A stretch of 64,000 nucleotides of DNA from Malania oleifera (GCF_029873635.1 NC_080422.1:11625764-11689763), one strand, 5' to 3'; positions 1-13,615 are shown, numbered from the stretch's first letter. Numbers and translations are program-made. Notes: a model not told the origin generated them from the letters alone.

Positions 1-125
1 GCATTTAATACTTTATTTTATTAATTCACTTTTTTGACTAATTAAATATGCATTTTTGTTGAACTTGCTCAAGGATAATGAAGGAGTGGGAACATATTTT
101 ATATAAAATGCATTGAAAGTCGAGG
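1..125. other. unassigned AT-rich flank
   Basis: Short AT-rich stretch left of the first recognisable LTR terminus. I see no ORF, terminal repeat or known motif in it. It may be interior or flank of the antisense copia element that starts at 126. Confidence 0.4.
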
Positions 126-1196
126 TGTGATCTCAAGAAAGGGGTGAATTGGGTATTTAAAAAACTTATGCGAAAGCTTAATAAATTTTAACTATTATTT
201 CACATGCAATTTAACTTCTTAACAGTAGTGTTCTCAGCAAATACGTATATCAAAATATGCTTTGAGTATAAATAGGTTTATGCTATGATTTCAACAAGTA
301 ATTAAACTTCTCAAAACAGTGGTATTTTTAGCAGCTTTTAATCAATAAAAATATGCTTAACTACAACATATTTCAATTAATAAAAATATTCTTAACTACA
401 ACAAGTTGTTGTAATGATTCCAACAATTAATCCAACAACACAATGATAGTAAAATATTCACAGCTTTCACAACAGATATATTTCAAAATAAATATGCTTA
501 GAAATATGAAGGAGATAAGGTAGAAAGTGACACTAGATTTTTTACAAGGTTCAGCTACCTTGCCTGCGTCCTTACCTCAAGAAACCTGCTATGAGGACTC
601 ACTATCACTCTGTCACTAGGCGGAGAAGCCTCTCCCTTTTAGTAGGCGGAGAAGCCTTTTACAAACCTCCTTCAATAGGCGAAGTCGTCACCTCTCTTCT
701 TTACTTAGGTGGAGTTACCTCTCTCCTTTTCTTAGGCGGAGTAGCCTTACCCCTTCACTTGGTGGAGTAGCCTCACCCCTTCACTAGGCAAAGTCATCTC
801 TGTCCTTCAATAGGTAGAGTTGCATCTCTCCTTCAATAGGCAGAAAAGCCTTTCAAGAGAAAATCCCTTATTGCTTGTTCAACGATTCAATACCTGAAGC
901 GTCAGAATGCCAAGTAGTAACAATAGAGTTATACAAATAGAAGTTCTCTGAATAGAGTAGATGCGTACACAATCAAAACTAATACACTCTCACAATGATA
1001 TTGCTATGAAGCTCGAAGAGTTAGGGTAGGTGTTCTAGTTTTGAAAAGCTATAAGCTTGAAAATATGAACACATAAAGGCTTTCAACAAGAACGGCGCAA
1101 ATCACACTGGATATTCAATAATAGGTGTAATCTCTTGTCTAAAATATGTTTAGGGTTAGCTATTTGTATGTAGGTTTGAATTATAGCCATTGTACA
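126..1196 (-). mobile_element. partial copia LTR, antisense (outermost layer)
   Basis: The edge TGTGATCTCAAGAAAGGGGT at 126, followed by GAATTGGG, is the reverse complement of the CCCAATTCACCCC..CTTGAGA ending typical of Sire-type copia LTRs; the same ending occurs at 14927, 23940 and 42932. The block from about 545 (TACAAGGTTCAGC...TGCGTCC) matches the ACGAGGTTCGGC...CCTACGTCC block of those LTRs at 15350 and 24362. The LTR start on the sense strand should lie to the right but is missing because gypsy element Q begins at 1197. This is therefore the oldest visible layer of the nest, cut and never resumed in the window. The family assignment is inference from shared blocks. Confidence 0.6.
610..855. 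repeat. tandem repeat of about 30 bp with AGGC..GCCT arms
   Basis: Seven to nine degenerate units of the type TAGGCGGAGTAGCCTCACC plus a CCCTTCA-like spacer follow one another. Several carry AGGC separated by six bases from GCCT, so each can form a tiny hairpin. The array lies inside the antisense copia LTR, at the place where related LTRs here have only one or two such units. Confidence 0.7.
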
Positions 1197-2449
1197 TGTA
1201 GTAACCCGAAAAAAAAAAAAGAATTATTAAAATTAATTAATATTAATAATTAATTAATTAAACATTATTATTTGAATTAATTAATTCAAGAAATATGATG
1301 GTTATATATATATATATATATATTTATGTGTGTGTGTGTGTGTATGTATGTATATAAAAGAATATAATATAATGATATTATAATAAATAAATAAAAGAGA
1401 AAAGGGGTTAGTAACAGGAAAATACCTGTTGAAATTGGAAGGAAATTTTGATTTGAAAGGAACAGAGACCCCCCCCCTCCCATTCACGCTCTCTGTGTTC
1501 TCTCTCTCTCGTCTCTCTCCTCCGTCAACTCACTCTCTCTCCTCAATTTCTTCGACCAAACATGCACTGATCGGAGAACGGAAAATACCCCTGGTTTCCA
1601 TTCTTCGCCATCGACATTTTAACTGGAGTGAATTTGTCGTAGGAGCGTCGTAAGCACCACTCTTGGGATAAGGTAATCTCTCTCTCTCTTTCTCTCTCCT
1701 CAATTTTTCCTTAAATATTTAGCCAAATTGACAATTGGACACCAGCACGGGGTCCTAGCCCCGATCTTCGTCATTTTAATCAAAGCAAATTTTTAATTTG
1801 GGTTTCCTAGGTACCACTCCAAGGCTAGGGTAAGGATAGTGGAATTATATCAATTAATTATTCTTAAAGTTTAATTAGTATTGGGAGTGTGCAAGCTTAG
1901 GAAATGTTAAAATAATTGTAATTCTGAGGTTGAGTTAATTGAATTGGGGAAAATGTGATTTCATGATTTTGAGTTCCAAACGCCGTGGGCGTGGATTTAC
2001 GGATTTTAACAAGCCTCTCCTTAAGCAAGTAAGGGGAATAAATTATAACCGTTATTTTTGAAACTACTGGTTGAGTAAATATGTGAAAATGAGATTATGA
2101 TATATTCACTATGATAATTATATTATGAGTATCAGGTGAAAAATTGCATGGCATAAGGAATTTTAAAATAATAAATTTATACTGGGAAAGTGTTAGAAAT
2201 TGAGAAATAAGTTTTGTACTAAGAAATGATACTATGTTATAGTATAGAAATGTTTTACTCAAATGTGAAAATATGAGAAACCCAATATTGTTATATAGAT
2301 ATATACATGTGTGTTTTACTAAGAAATGATGAAAATGATATACTGATGAGTATTTTCTAAGAAATGATGAATTATGAAACAAAGGTGTATTTTACTGGAT
2401 AATGATAAATGTGTTATACAAATATGTTTTCATTGAGAAACAATAAAAT

Positions 2450-2483
<34 letters not shown>

Positions 2484-5400
2484 AATGAAATGATGAGAGA
2501 TGTGTTATACAGATATGCGAAATGAAATATACTGGTATAAGATGAGAATTGTGTAGAAATGATGAAAATTATACAGGAATGATAGAATGATAAACAAATG
2601 ATGTGAATTATACTGACATGTTGAGATATATTGATATAATGGATTGTGAATACTGAAATGTGGAAATGAGAACCCTGATGGACCAGAGTAATTCTGAGAG
2701 CACAGTACTGTTGCTAGCATTGTGTTAGTGCAACCACATGACTTGTATAGCGTGTGGTGTGGCAGTCGATTAGGCCAATCTGAATGGTTATTTTGTCTCC
2801 TGGAGTCCGGACCAAGTGTGAGCAAGCCAATCATACTACAGATATATTCACTGTTTTGATCTAACTGGGTAGGCCAACCGTGGTTAGATGCAGCCTTTGG
2901 GCCGCACAACCCGGTAATATGGGGTGAATAAATGACGATGTGAATATCCTCAAGGCAGCCATGAGCTACAGACATGATGTGTAAAATATATTGGTGGATG
3001 CTCATAAGCTAGGGAATGTTAAGAAGGTGAAAAGTGGAATGAACAGCCATGGGTTACAGACATGACATGATATATGCTGGTGGACAACCATGGGCTGGAA
3101 AATGTGAATATGAATATGAGAAATGAAAGAATGTGAATTGATATGAGAAATGTACAACCATGGGTTACAGACATGACATGCTATATGTTGGTGGACACCT
3201 ACAGGCTAGGAAATGTGATTATGAATATAGGAAATTAAACAATGGGAGTTGATATGAGAAATGTACAGTTGTGAGTTACAGACATGACGTGTTATATGCT
3301 GGTGGACACCCACAGGCTAGGAAATGTGAAAATGCATATAAGAAATGAAAGAATATAAATATGAATATGATTATGAGGAATAAGAAAGTACGTAAATAGT
3401 ATAAGAATGAATAAGTACATATATGATGTGAGAAAGAAAAAGTATGTATATGACATGAGATGTGAAAGTATATGAATAAGAAATGAGAAATGAAAGTATA
3501 CGTACATTGATTACGCGCCGAAACTGCGTAATTGAATGTTTAACCCGAGTTTTACGGTTTATATTTTTAATTAAATGTCTAAAATTGTCCAATATTTTAA
3601 TAAAGTGCCAAAATCATCATTCTTGAACTTTATTGCACTATTTATGAAGTTTTGGTAATTTTTTTTTTCGCAGGAAAATTCCCAGAAACCAAAACCGACA
3701 CCTGTTTGTATTTCATGTACAACTTTTCCATCCAAGCTCCAATCGAGATGATTCAAATTTCTGAAGAAATAAAAAAGGATTATCTACAACTTTTGTGTTT
3801 TGAGTTTTGTAAGATACAGGCTCTAGAAGAGTCAGATTTGCGATGAATAGAGAATGAAAAAAATGAAAAAAATCAAGTTGCTGGGTCAACCCTTTCCAAA
3901 CGGGTCGGGTCAGTGCTATCCGGGTCTAGGGCTTTCTTCCCCAATCTCTATTTATTCTTATCTCCTCTCCTCTCCTTTCCTCTGCTATTCTTCTTCTTCT
4001 TCTTCTTTGGTTTTGTTTTTTTTGTTCTTTCAATTTTTGCTTTGCTCCTTCTCTGTTTCCCTTTCTTTCTCCCCTGTTTTTCCTTAGTTTTGCCTTCCCC
4101 TGTCTCCATAGTCTCCTTCCATAACAGTCCTCTCCACCCTCGGCCAGCCACCATAGCAGTCCTCCTCAGCCCACCGGAGTATCTCCATCACAGCAGCAGC
4201 AGCACGCCTCTGCCCCGAGAACACAGCAGCCCCTGCACGACACCGGCAGCAGCTCTCTGCTGCAGCAGATCACAACCGGCTCCTTCCCTCCATACCAGGC
4301 CAACGAGCCACCACAACACCCGAGAGGAACTGCCTCAGCTCCAGCCGAGTACACCTGCTGCCAGCACCAGTTCTCCACAGCACAACAGCAACCACCCGAG
4401 CAGTCATCCTCCGCACCAGACACAGCCAGCCTCCCCTGCTCTTTCTCTCTTTTATTTTATCTTTTGTTTTCCCCACTCTCTGTTTCTCTCTCTCTTAATT
4501 TTTTTTATGTAGTTGATTGCTATTCTAATTTTTAAGTTATCAAGTTATGCAGTTTTGCTTCTCTATCTTTTATTTTTTTTAATTAGTATTTGGCTGAATA
4601 TTAATATGATGTTGGCGTGTTTTGCCTTAGTATTTAGTTTTCGTTGTTTAAGTTATTTGTTTAATCGGATTAAGTTTGGGTTCGTTATGAAATAAAAATA
4701 AATAAATAAATAAAAGTGTTTTTTTTTCTTTGTTTTAAAGAATTTAATTAGTTGTGTTTCAAGAAAGTTTAATCTTTTTGTTGAGTTCCGGTTTAGTTAG
4801 GGTCCATTTTATTTAAGTTTATATTTTTATCGCCCTCCGTATTGTTTGTGTGTTTTGAATTCTCGTTGAGTTTGTGTTTGCGTTTAAAATATGATGCTTG
4901 ATTTAATTTTCGTAGTTTTGTTAAAGGTTTGATTTTAGTATGTGCGTTTGTGTCTAATTGAGTTTCCATTATGTGCTTTAATTCCATGAACAATGTTACC
5001 ATTTTTAATGAGCGCGTGTTTCGATGTTCCCTTAGGTAGATTAGAGTTTTCATTCCTACGTACTCTTTAAATTGAAGCATGCTAGTTTTAGGACTTTAAT
5101 TTAAGTTTTTGTTTAACTCTCCAAAACTTTGAAAATCCCGAATCTGAACTGAGTTCAGTACCTTTTTTAATTTCGATTGGAAGAACGTAAAATCTGAGAT
5201 TAAACGCATTCCCTGAGGAGACGATCTAGCCCTTGGGCTTAATATTACACGACATAACTCCTATACTTGGGATAGCTTTCGAGCTGTTCATTTTTCGAGT
5301 GAGTCATATATGATTATGAAAATGATATGAAAGCTTATAAAACTATGCTTTACAAATGTATATGATTATGAGTACATATTTGTATATATTTTCCCAGCTA

Positions 5401-5887
5401 GTATATTTAATAAAATGGAATGTAAAATGATGTAATTGAACTCATTGAACTCACGTGCCACACACTATAAATAATTTATTCTGACTAATTTAGAGGTGTC
5501 TCAACCAAATATCTAAACTTTTCAAGGAATCATGACAGACCAGTAGATAAAGCTCCGAGATAGAAGGGGAGCTGGTACCCTCATAGACAGGGTAAGTGTT
5601 TGAGTTGTGAAATGAGTTTTGTGAAATCTACTAGGATATTTTGTGGAGTGGTAGAGATGTATATGTGTATGATAAATATATTGTACTATGGTATTTGTTT
5701 TCGAAATGGTATGTTAATATTGACTTCCGTTGTTAGGTATGGTTGTATGAAATAGACTGAATACCCGATACCCCACTTCGGGTTGAATTATATTAATATG
5801 GTATTAGAGTTTGTGATGTGGCAGATGCTTGTTTATTATTTTTTATTTTGAAAAAAAAATGGTATGAAAAAAAATCAAGGCGTCACA
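1197..5887 (+). repeat. 5' LTR of gypsy Q (interrupted)
   Basis: Begins TGTAGTAACCCG and ends GGCGTCACA, next to a degenerate Met-tRNA primer site. It is about 2.9 kb once the nested solo LTR at 3508-5306 is removed. The first kilobase matches 28731-29750, the truncated 3' LTR. It contains (TA)n at 1305-1322 and 2455-2480, a CT-rich stretch at about 1498-1550 with a CT run again at 1679-1698, a donor-like AGGGTAAGG at 1828-1836, a degenerate tandem array of about 120 bp at 3030-3330 (ACAGACATGACATG...TATGCTGGTGGACA), the CACACACTA plus TCTCA module at 5457-5503, and a strong donor-like CAGGGTAAGTG at 5588-5598. Confidence 0.85.
3508..5306 (+). mobile_element. solo LTR, Tat/Athila-like gypsy (family R)
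   Basis: TGATTACGCG starts it and GTGAGTCA ends it. The flanks TACAT (3503-3507) and TATAT (5307-5311) are a 5-bp target duplication with one change, and the Q LTR reads through once the block is removed. Its last 130 bases (CCTGAGGAGACGATC, then TTGGGATAGCTTTCGAGC) resemble the LTR ends of plant Tat/Athila elements, which is inference from memory. It holds a polypyrimidine run (3960-4085) and a GC-rich CAGCAG patch (4090-4440). A 199-codon open frame at 3913-4512 has no recognisable domain and is not called as a gene. Confidence 0.7.
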
Positions 5888-5888
5888 G

Positions 5889-5903
5889 TTATGTATTAGA
5901 GCC
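5889..5903 (+). other. degenerate primer-binding site of Q
   Basis: TTATGTATTAGAGCC follows the 5' LTR and differs from the initiator-Met complement TTGGTATCAGAGCC at a few positions, mostly by transitions. Confidence 0.65.
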
Positions 5904-6285
5904 TAGGTTGTTAGGTTCTGTAGCCTTTAGTAAACAGCGGAATATAATACTAGAGTATATGAATGGATTGTGAGTAGAATAGGAGATGGGTAGAACTATG
6001 AGTTAGTGATTGTTAGAGGAGATATAGAATTTAGGGTTCTATCTTGCGGCCTGGAGGCAGGAGCTCCGTGGTTGCTTTTGTGATTTTCCTGGGGTGACGA
6101 CTTCAGGAAAGCCATAGTAAACTATTGTTGGGTCTTGTTTCTGAGTGGTAGGACTGAATCCTAAATTGGGATTGAGGATGATAAGATGAATGGTCATAAA
6201 AGGATATTTTATGAGTTATAGTCTAATGAGTGTACTGGTTGTGTGATTGTAACTGAGTTTTGAAATTGGTTGTTCAATTTGCAGG

Positions 6286-7097
6286 ATGGACCCTGAGAAC
6301 AGTAACACGAATGCATGAGGTGATGGGACAGGGCCTTCCAGTATTGGCAATAGAGACCCCGATGCAGTGTTACATAGCGTCACCCAGCAGGTGATGGCAA
6401 AGATGGCCAGGGGTTCAAGGGAGCGGAGCTGCACGATTGAGCAGTTCACGCGTATGAGACCCCCGTCGTTCTTTGGAGGGGCTAACCCATTTGTAGCTGA
6501 AAATTGGGTCCAGGATATAGATGACATATTGGTAGTGCTCTCTTGTATCGAGGAGTAGAAAGTATCCTTTGTTGCATTCAAGTTTACTAGGGAAGCAAAA
6601 CACTGATGGAGATTAGCGAGACTATTAGAGGATCAGAGACTTGGCTCTGTAACGATGAGGTGAAGCCGCTTTAGGGAGATCTTTTTCAAGCGATACTTCC
6701 CCACTACTGTTAGAAATGCGAAGGCGGCAAAGTTTTTACATTTGACTTAGGGACATATGATAGTACAACAGTATGCAGCCAAATTTATTGAGTTGTCTCA
6801 CTTTATTCCCTACTTAGTGTCAAATGAGGAAAAGAAGGCGAGGAAATTTGAGGAGGACCTGAGTCAGGGATTATATGAGCAGGTTGTAGCCTTCCAAACC
6901 TATAATTTTTTAGAGATAGTTGATAGAGCCACAGTGATTGAGAGTAGCCTATAGAGAGGCATTGCGGCACATAGTGAGAGGAAGAGGCTCGCGCCTCTAG
7001 ATTTTCAAGCAGGGTCTAGTCGGGGGCTGTGGAGGAGGTAGGATAGTAGAGGTGGTCTGAGACAGGGGATGGGTGACCGAGTAGTACATGGCAAACC
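6286..7097 (+). pseudogene. gag of gypsy Q, first part
   Basis: ATG at 6286 opens with MDPENSNTNA and then a TGA. The retrotransposon capsid follows: VTQQVMAKMARGS, RPPSFFGGANP.VAENWVQDID, KRYFPTTVRNAKAAKF, and ELSHFIPYLVSNEEKKARKFEEDL. Stops fall at 6556 (EE*KVSF), about 6604, 6748 (T*GHM) and 6952, most of them TAG or TGA where related gag proteins have Gln or Trp. The coding frame is broken off at 7097 by element Y and resumes at 13897 with the zinc-knuckle region. The start codon sits one base after a CAG splice-acceptor-like site (6284). Confidence 0.85.
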
Positions 7098-7332
7098 TGT
7101 AGTGATCCTAAATAAATAAATAAATAAGCAAATAAATAAAATAAATTAAAATTAAATAATTAAATAATAATAATTATAAACTATATAATATAATATAATA
7201 ATAATAATAATAATATATTATAATATATAATATAGATTACATATATATCTCCTGAAGTTTCTAACTTTAGGAGATTGGAAATCTAGAGAGGCCGCCCCCC
7301 TGTATGTCTCACTCGTCGTCTCTCTCCTCGCC

Positions 7333-7336
<4 letters not shown>

Positions 7337-7396
<60 letters not shown>
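7337..7396. repeat. (CT)n microsatellite in Y LTR
   Basis: About 30 CT units in the pyrimidine-rich leader of the Y LTR, at the place where the Q LTRs have shorter CT stretches (about 1498-1550, 29019-29060). Confidence 0.9.
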
Positions 7397-7400
<4 letters not shown>

Positions 7401-9769
7401 ATTTTCTTGGTAAATATTTGGCTGATAGGAAAATGGAAGATACCGCTGGGTTTCTATCTCCGCCACTGACATTCCTACCAGAGTAGATTTGTCATAGAAG
7501 CGACGTAGGCACCACTCCTGGGGTAAGGTATACTCCCTCTCTTTCCTTAATTTCTCCTTAACTCTTCAACTAAAACGATGATTGGGCACCACCATGGGGT
7601 CCTAGTCTCGATCGTCGTTATTTTGGCCAGAGCAAATTTTCAATTTAGGGGTCCAACGCACCACTCCAAAGCGAGGGTGTGATTTAGGAAATTAAGAAAA
7701 TTGGTTACTTTTGGGAGTTTAATTGTTTATTTAGAATTTATGGGCTTAGGAAATTTTAAAATAATATTTTATTTAGGGTTGATTTGATTGAACAAGGATT
7801 ATTGAATTAGGGTTCAGGTGAGCACTGCAGACATCATTTCGGGGTCCCTGCGGACGTAATTCAAGAAACTAGGTAAGGGGAATAGATTAGACCATTTGAT
7901 TTTTAAATTTCACCAATTAAAATAGAAATTATATGTGTATATAAATATACATGTTTAACATGTGAGTTTTAAATGAAAGCCAACCGTTTGAATTGTGGTT
8001 TTTGAGCCTAGGGCTATAGTTATTATTTGTGAAAATGGAATGATTAAAATAATGTGTTTTCTAGAAATTGTGAAGATAATTTAATGTGTATTTTCAGTAA
8101 AATGGATGATGAGTATGGGTTGGCTTACTATTTTAACGAGATATATTTATGCGTATTATTCGAAATGTATGGCATGAGTAAAATGAAAATATTGAGTGCA
8201 GTTGTGTGGGTGTGTGTCTGTCTGTCTGTCTGTCTGTGTGTGACATGTTGGAAATACTTAAATGTATTGGGATTATATTGCATATGTATTGTTAATCAGA
8301 GTTGGATGTGAATGTTAAATTGCAATGTATGATTTGAGAACTCCAGTGGACCATAGTGAGGCACACTACTGTTGCGTGTGATTTTTGGAAGAGATTAGTG
8401 CACCCACACGTCTTGTGGAGAGAGTAGAGATGGGATGGTTGATTGTGCTATATAGGGTAGAGACTCCCCCTGGAGTCTAGACCAGTGTGGGAAATCCAAT
8501 TTGACTAACAGACAGAAGAAGTTTTTTTTCCTGATTTAACTTCGATGGGCCGACCAAGGTTAAATCCAGCCTTCGGGCCGCACAACCCGTCATGGGGGGA
8601 AGCATGACAATGATTATCCATCTGATAGTGAGTGTTAAATGCATAATTGTTTAATTTAACCAGTGAATGAAATGAGAACAGAATATGTGAATACAGATGT
8701 TAATACAGAGTAGCATGAAATCGGAGTAATGCTAAATGTGAATGTGGAATGTGGATGATATGAAATGTGGAAGTGGGATTCAGAGTAGCATGAAATCAGA
8801 GTAATGTGAATGAGAAAGTGAATTATGCGATGTGAAATACTAAGAACATGAAAATATGAGTAATACAGAGATAACAGATACAGAGTAAAGTAAATATGTA
8901 TTATATATTGTAGTATGATATTTAGTTGGGGTGAAGTATACACTAGGCCCGAGGGCTTGCTGAGAAAGGCGAGTGCCCTGATTAATATCGGATGTAGCCA
9001 TACTAGGCTATATAACGTATTAGGGCAGAGAGAAGCTACTTGTATGGGTAGGTAATCTTTCCTATTCTCGGAAACTTCTGCCAGTAAATATTTGTGTGAA
9101 TGCGTGTGTGTGTACGAGATAAACGAATCACCTGAGGGCTTACTAAGTAAGGTAAATGCCCTGATATACTTCAATTGTAGCTATAGGTTGCATAAGGTAT
9201 CAGAGCAGAGGGGTGCTACTTGTATGGGCAAGTAATCACCCCAATCGTTGGGAACTCTCGTTGGTAAAATATTCTGCATGTGTGTGAGTAGGGACAGAGA
9301 ATTGTTTCATAACCGTGATACTTTTATAAATGATGATTATATGTTTGTGCACAAACCTCATGATAGTCACACACTGGTGTTCATCTATTCTAACTTACTA
9401 ATATGTGTCTCACTCGATATGGAATTCTATCTTTTTTAGGAGGACCACGTGATCGAGCTCAGTGAGCTTGACGCTTGGCGTAGCGTTTTTTAGAGAGATA
9501 GGGTATAAACTTTGGTTACATTTTTGAGTTGTATATTTTTAAGTTGTATTATATTTAAGTTTTATGAGATATATATATATATATATATATATGTGAATAC
9601 TGGATGTTGGCATGAGTAAAATTTTAAATTGCAATTTATGATTTGAGAACTCCTGTGGACCATAGTGAGGCACAGTACTGTTGTGTGTGATTTTTGGAAG
9701 AGATTAGCACATGTCACGTGGAGAGTGTGGAGATGGGATGGTCGATTCTGCTATGTAGGGTAGAGATTT

Positions 9770-9782
9770 TGTAACAACCCAA

Positions 9783-9834
<52 letters not shown>

Positions 9835-9939
9835 TTAATATTAATATTAATATTAATATTAATTAATTAAAAAATTATTATTAATAATTAATTAATTATT
9901 ATTAAGAAAATTAATTAAATTAAGAAATTTGAGGATTTT

Positions 9940-9986
<47 letters not shown>

Positions 9987-12440
9987 TATATATAAAAGGT
10001 TAAAGTAAGGATAAAGGAAAGAAAAAAAAAAAAGGAAAAAGGAAACTTAAAGGCTAAGGAAGCAAGTAGGAAGTAGAAAGAGAAAAGAAAAAAAAAAAAA
10101 AAAGACAACTCATGCTGGCGCACATAGAAAGAGAAAAAAAAAATAAAAAAATAAAGAAATTCTCTCAGCTCACGTTTTCCACTCCTCTTCTTTCTACGAT
10201 CTTCCAGCGGATTCTCGCCCAATTTAAAATCCGAAAATACCACCGAACTCCATTCTCCGCCACCGACATATCTACCAAAGTAGATTTGTCGTAGGATTAG
10301 CGTGGGCATATCTCTTGGGGTAAGCCAAATTCTCATTCTTGTCTTAATTTTTCCTAAATTTTAAGCCAAATGGGTGATCGGACACCACCACGAGAATCTA
10401 GGGATGATTCTCTACAAATCTAGCAGAGTGGATTTCTCATGGGATTGTTGTAGAAATAGCCCAAAATTAGGATAAATGGGTTATTTAGAAATTAATTATT
10501 ATTTAATTATTGTAAATTAGGAAATGTTAAAATAATATTTTATTGGGGTTGATATGATTGAATCAGGGTTCGCGTGAGCGCCGCGGGTATAATTTTGGGA
10601 GCCTTGCAGGCGTGATTCAAGGAATCGGGTAAGGGGGAATAAAATTATATCAGTATTTTATTAAGGTAAACCGGTTATTTATGAGCATATGAAATTTATT
10701 ATTTATCTATATGATTTTCAGAATAGCCTGATTACTGGAAAAAAAAAATGATGATTATGTTTAAGGTTTATATTTGGGATAATTGCATATGATATTAAAT
10801 TCGTGTGGCATGAGAACAATTACTTTCTAATAAATTGAATATGAATTTCTGTAGTATTTGGGCTTACATGAGGGGTTGTTTGGAATGATGATGACATGAT
10901 GAATGAATTGTTATGTTTGACTCCTGTGTGGAAATGTATTGATCTATTGGGATACTGTGTGGGAAATGAATTGATCTGTTGGATTCCTGTGCAGAAATAC
11001 ATTGATGCGTCTGTGTGAACTAACTAATTTGATTATTCATATGCATCTCAATATAATATTGGCATGAGGAGGTTGTTATATTGCCTAAATATAAATCATG
11101 ATATGACGTTGGCACGTCGAGAAGCTTGTCATATTATCATTTATATGGGGTAGGACATTGGCAGGTTGAGGAGCTTGTTCTACTGATGTATGACGGGTAG
11201 GTCATGGGGATTGGATACTAGTGAATAGTGGTGCCTGTGTGGGCCGCGTGTTGCGGAAGCTACAGTGGTGCCTGTGTGGGCCATATTATATCTTGTGTGG
11301 ATAATGGCGTCTGTGTGGGCCATGTTATGTACCCTGTGTGGGTAGTGGTGCCTATGTGGGCCACATTATATCATGTGTGGAGATGGCGCCTGTCTGGCCC
11401 ATGTTATGTACCCTGTGTGGGTAGTGGTGCCTGTGTAGGCCACGTGTAGATAAGAAGTACGTAGGTGCCTGTGTGGGCCACATACTGAAATGTACGTAGT
11501 TGCTCTATGTGGGCCACGTACTAAGGAAATTGGAAGATGAAGTATGAGATGCATGATTCCTGTGTTGATGTGTTGTGTGCATGTGAATTTAATTATAGCA
11601 TAAAAGTAATGGTATATCATATTGTGAATGCATGTGTGTGCATGCGGCGAGGTAAACATACCACCGGGGGCTTGCTAAGAAAGGCGAGTGCTCTGCTAGG
11701 TAGTTTCTTGGTATCAATACAAAGGGATGCTACTTGTATGGGCGGGTAGACATCCTGATCCTCGAAAACCTTCGCCTTTAAAATAATAAAGATGTGTGTA
11801 CTGGCTTCACCTGAGGGCTTACTTAGTAAGGTGAGTGCTCTAGTAGGTAGTTTTTAGTATCAGAGCAGAGGGAAGCTACTTGTATGAGCAGGTAATTTTC
11901 CCTATCCTTGGGGACTTTCCCCTGCATAAAAATTATGTACTTGTGCATATTGGATGTGTGTATGATATTAGATGTCGAGGATGTTATTAATGGTACATTT
12001 TCTCATTTGTTATTGATATTATGTGAAAAGCAGTTTATTTTGATACGTAAATATTAAAACTCATTTGTCACACACTATTATAATTTATTCCACCCTTACC
12101 GAGAAGTGTCTCACCCTAGTGGATTAACAATTTTTCAGGCTCTTCTGGAGACCGGGTTTGAAGGCCTAGGTTGGGACTGTTTTTGCTGATTTCTTTTTGG
12201 GGTATTGTGAGATACTGATATATGTATAGATATATTTGTACGGGATTATGTTTTAAATACTAGTTGTGGAGATAGATATTTGGATGTTGTAGTATTTGTT
12301 TTTGGGTTGTTATATAGAACTCTGGTATTTATTTGAGGTTATTTATTTATGTGCCGCTGCTTGTATGTTAATTATGGTATCAGATACAGGTGATTAGAAC
12401 ACGTGCACTCGGGCCCCACTTGGCGGGTCGGGGCGTCACA
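9770..12440 (+). mobile_element. solo LTR, gypsy family X
   Basis: TGTAACAACCC at the left and GGGGCGTCACA at the right are flanked by GATTT (9765-9769) and GATTC (12441-12445), a target duplication with one mismatch. The Y sequence reads through when it is removed. It is closely similar to both LTRs of element X at 32322 and 35241. Contents in order: (AAT)n and (TA)n, a TATAAAAGG box (about 9988), polypurine, a donor-like GGGGTAAGC (10317-10325), two copies of a unit of about 80 bp with GTGTGGGCCATGTTATGTAC (11225-11450), two GAGGGCTTrCT modules (11670 and 11812), and the CGAGA-AGTG-TCTCA hairpin (12100-12113). Confidence 0.85.
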
Positions 12441-13464
12441 GATTCCCTCTAGATTCTAGATTAGTGTGGGAAAGCCAATCTGACTTACAGACTGAAGAGG
12501 TTGGTTTCTAATTTAGCTCTGGTGGGTCGACCAAGGTTAAGTCCAACCTTCGGGCCCCACAACCTATCATAAGGGGAAGCATGACAGTGATTACCCATCC
12601 GATAGTGAGTTCTAAATGCATAATTGTTTAATTTAACCAATGAATGAAATGAGAACATAATATGTGAATACAGATGTGAATACGAAGTAGCATAAAATCA
12701 GAGTAATGCTAAATGTGAATGTGAAATGTGGATGATATGAAATATGGAAGTGAGATTTAGAGTAGCATTGAATCAGAGTAATGTGAAATTAGAAAATTAA
12801 TTATTTGATGTGAAATATGAGAACATGAAAAGATGAGTAATACAGAGATAACATATATAGAGTAAAGTAAATATGTATTATATATTGTAGTATTATATTT
12901 ATTTGGGGTGAAGTATACACTCCGCTCGAGGGCTTGCTGAGAAAGGCGAGTGTCCTGATTAATATCAAATGTAGCCATACTGGGCTACATAACGTATTAG
13001 GGCAAAGGGAAGCTACTTGTATGAGCAGATAATCTTCACTATTCGCAAGAACTTCTACTAATAAACATTTGTGTGAATGTGTTTGTGTACGAGATAAATG
13101 AATCACTTAAGGGCTTACTGAGTAAGGTAAGGGCCTTAATATGCTTCAATTGTAGCTCTAGGTTGCATAAGGTATCAGAGCAGAGGGGTGCTTCTTGTAT
13201 GGGATTGTAATCACCCCAATCATTGGGAACTCTCGTTGGCAAAATATTTAGCATGTGTGTGAGTAGGGACAAAAAATGGTTTCATAACTTTGATACTTTT
13301 ATAAATGATGATTATATATTTGTACACAAACCTCATATAAACCACACACTGGTGTTAATCTATTCCGACTTACTGAGATGTGTCTCACCCGATATGAAAT
13401 TTTATCTTTCTGAGGAGGACCACGTGATCAAGCTCAGTGAGCTTGGGGCTTGCCATAGCATTTT

Positions 13465-13468
13465 TGAG

Positions 13469-13551
<83 letters not shown>
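13465..13551. repeat. (GA)n microsatellite
   Basis: About 43 GA units in the second copy of the Y duplication. The matching site in the first copy (about 9491-9499) has only GAGAGATA, so the run expanded after the duplication. Confidence 0.9.
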
Positions 13552-13555
<4 letters not shown>

Positions 13556-13615
13556 TAAACTTTGGTTACATTTTTCAGTTGTATATTTTCAAGTTGTATT
13601 ATATTTAAGTTTTCT

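Noticed and set aside
2505-3005. 166-codon open frame on the minus strand
   Set aside because: It is antisense within the Q LTR, and similar antisense frames occur in other LTRs (8656-9174); low complexity, no motifs.
4166-4423. Cys-rich 85-codon minus frame
   Set aside because: Reverse of the CAGCAG-rich LTR segment; the cysteines come from GCTGCTG repeats.
3913-4512. 199-codon open frame, Pro/Ser-rich with a hydrophobic start
   Set aside because: It lies wholly inside a solo LTR (R) over a polypyrimidine and CAG-rich patch; low complexity explains its length and no domain is visible.
9920-10336. 138-codon minus frame with a Phe-rich tract
   Set aside because: Product of the poly-A/GAAA and (TA)n runs in the X solo LTR; not a protein.
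11225-11450. Short direct repeats that could suggest a CRISPR array
   Set aside because: Units are contiguous and degenerate with no unique spacers, and the DNA is plant; it is a minisatellite in an LTR.
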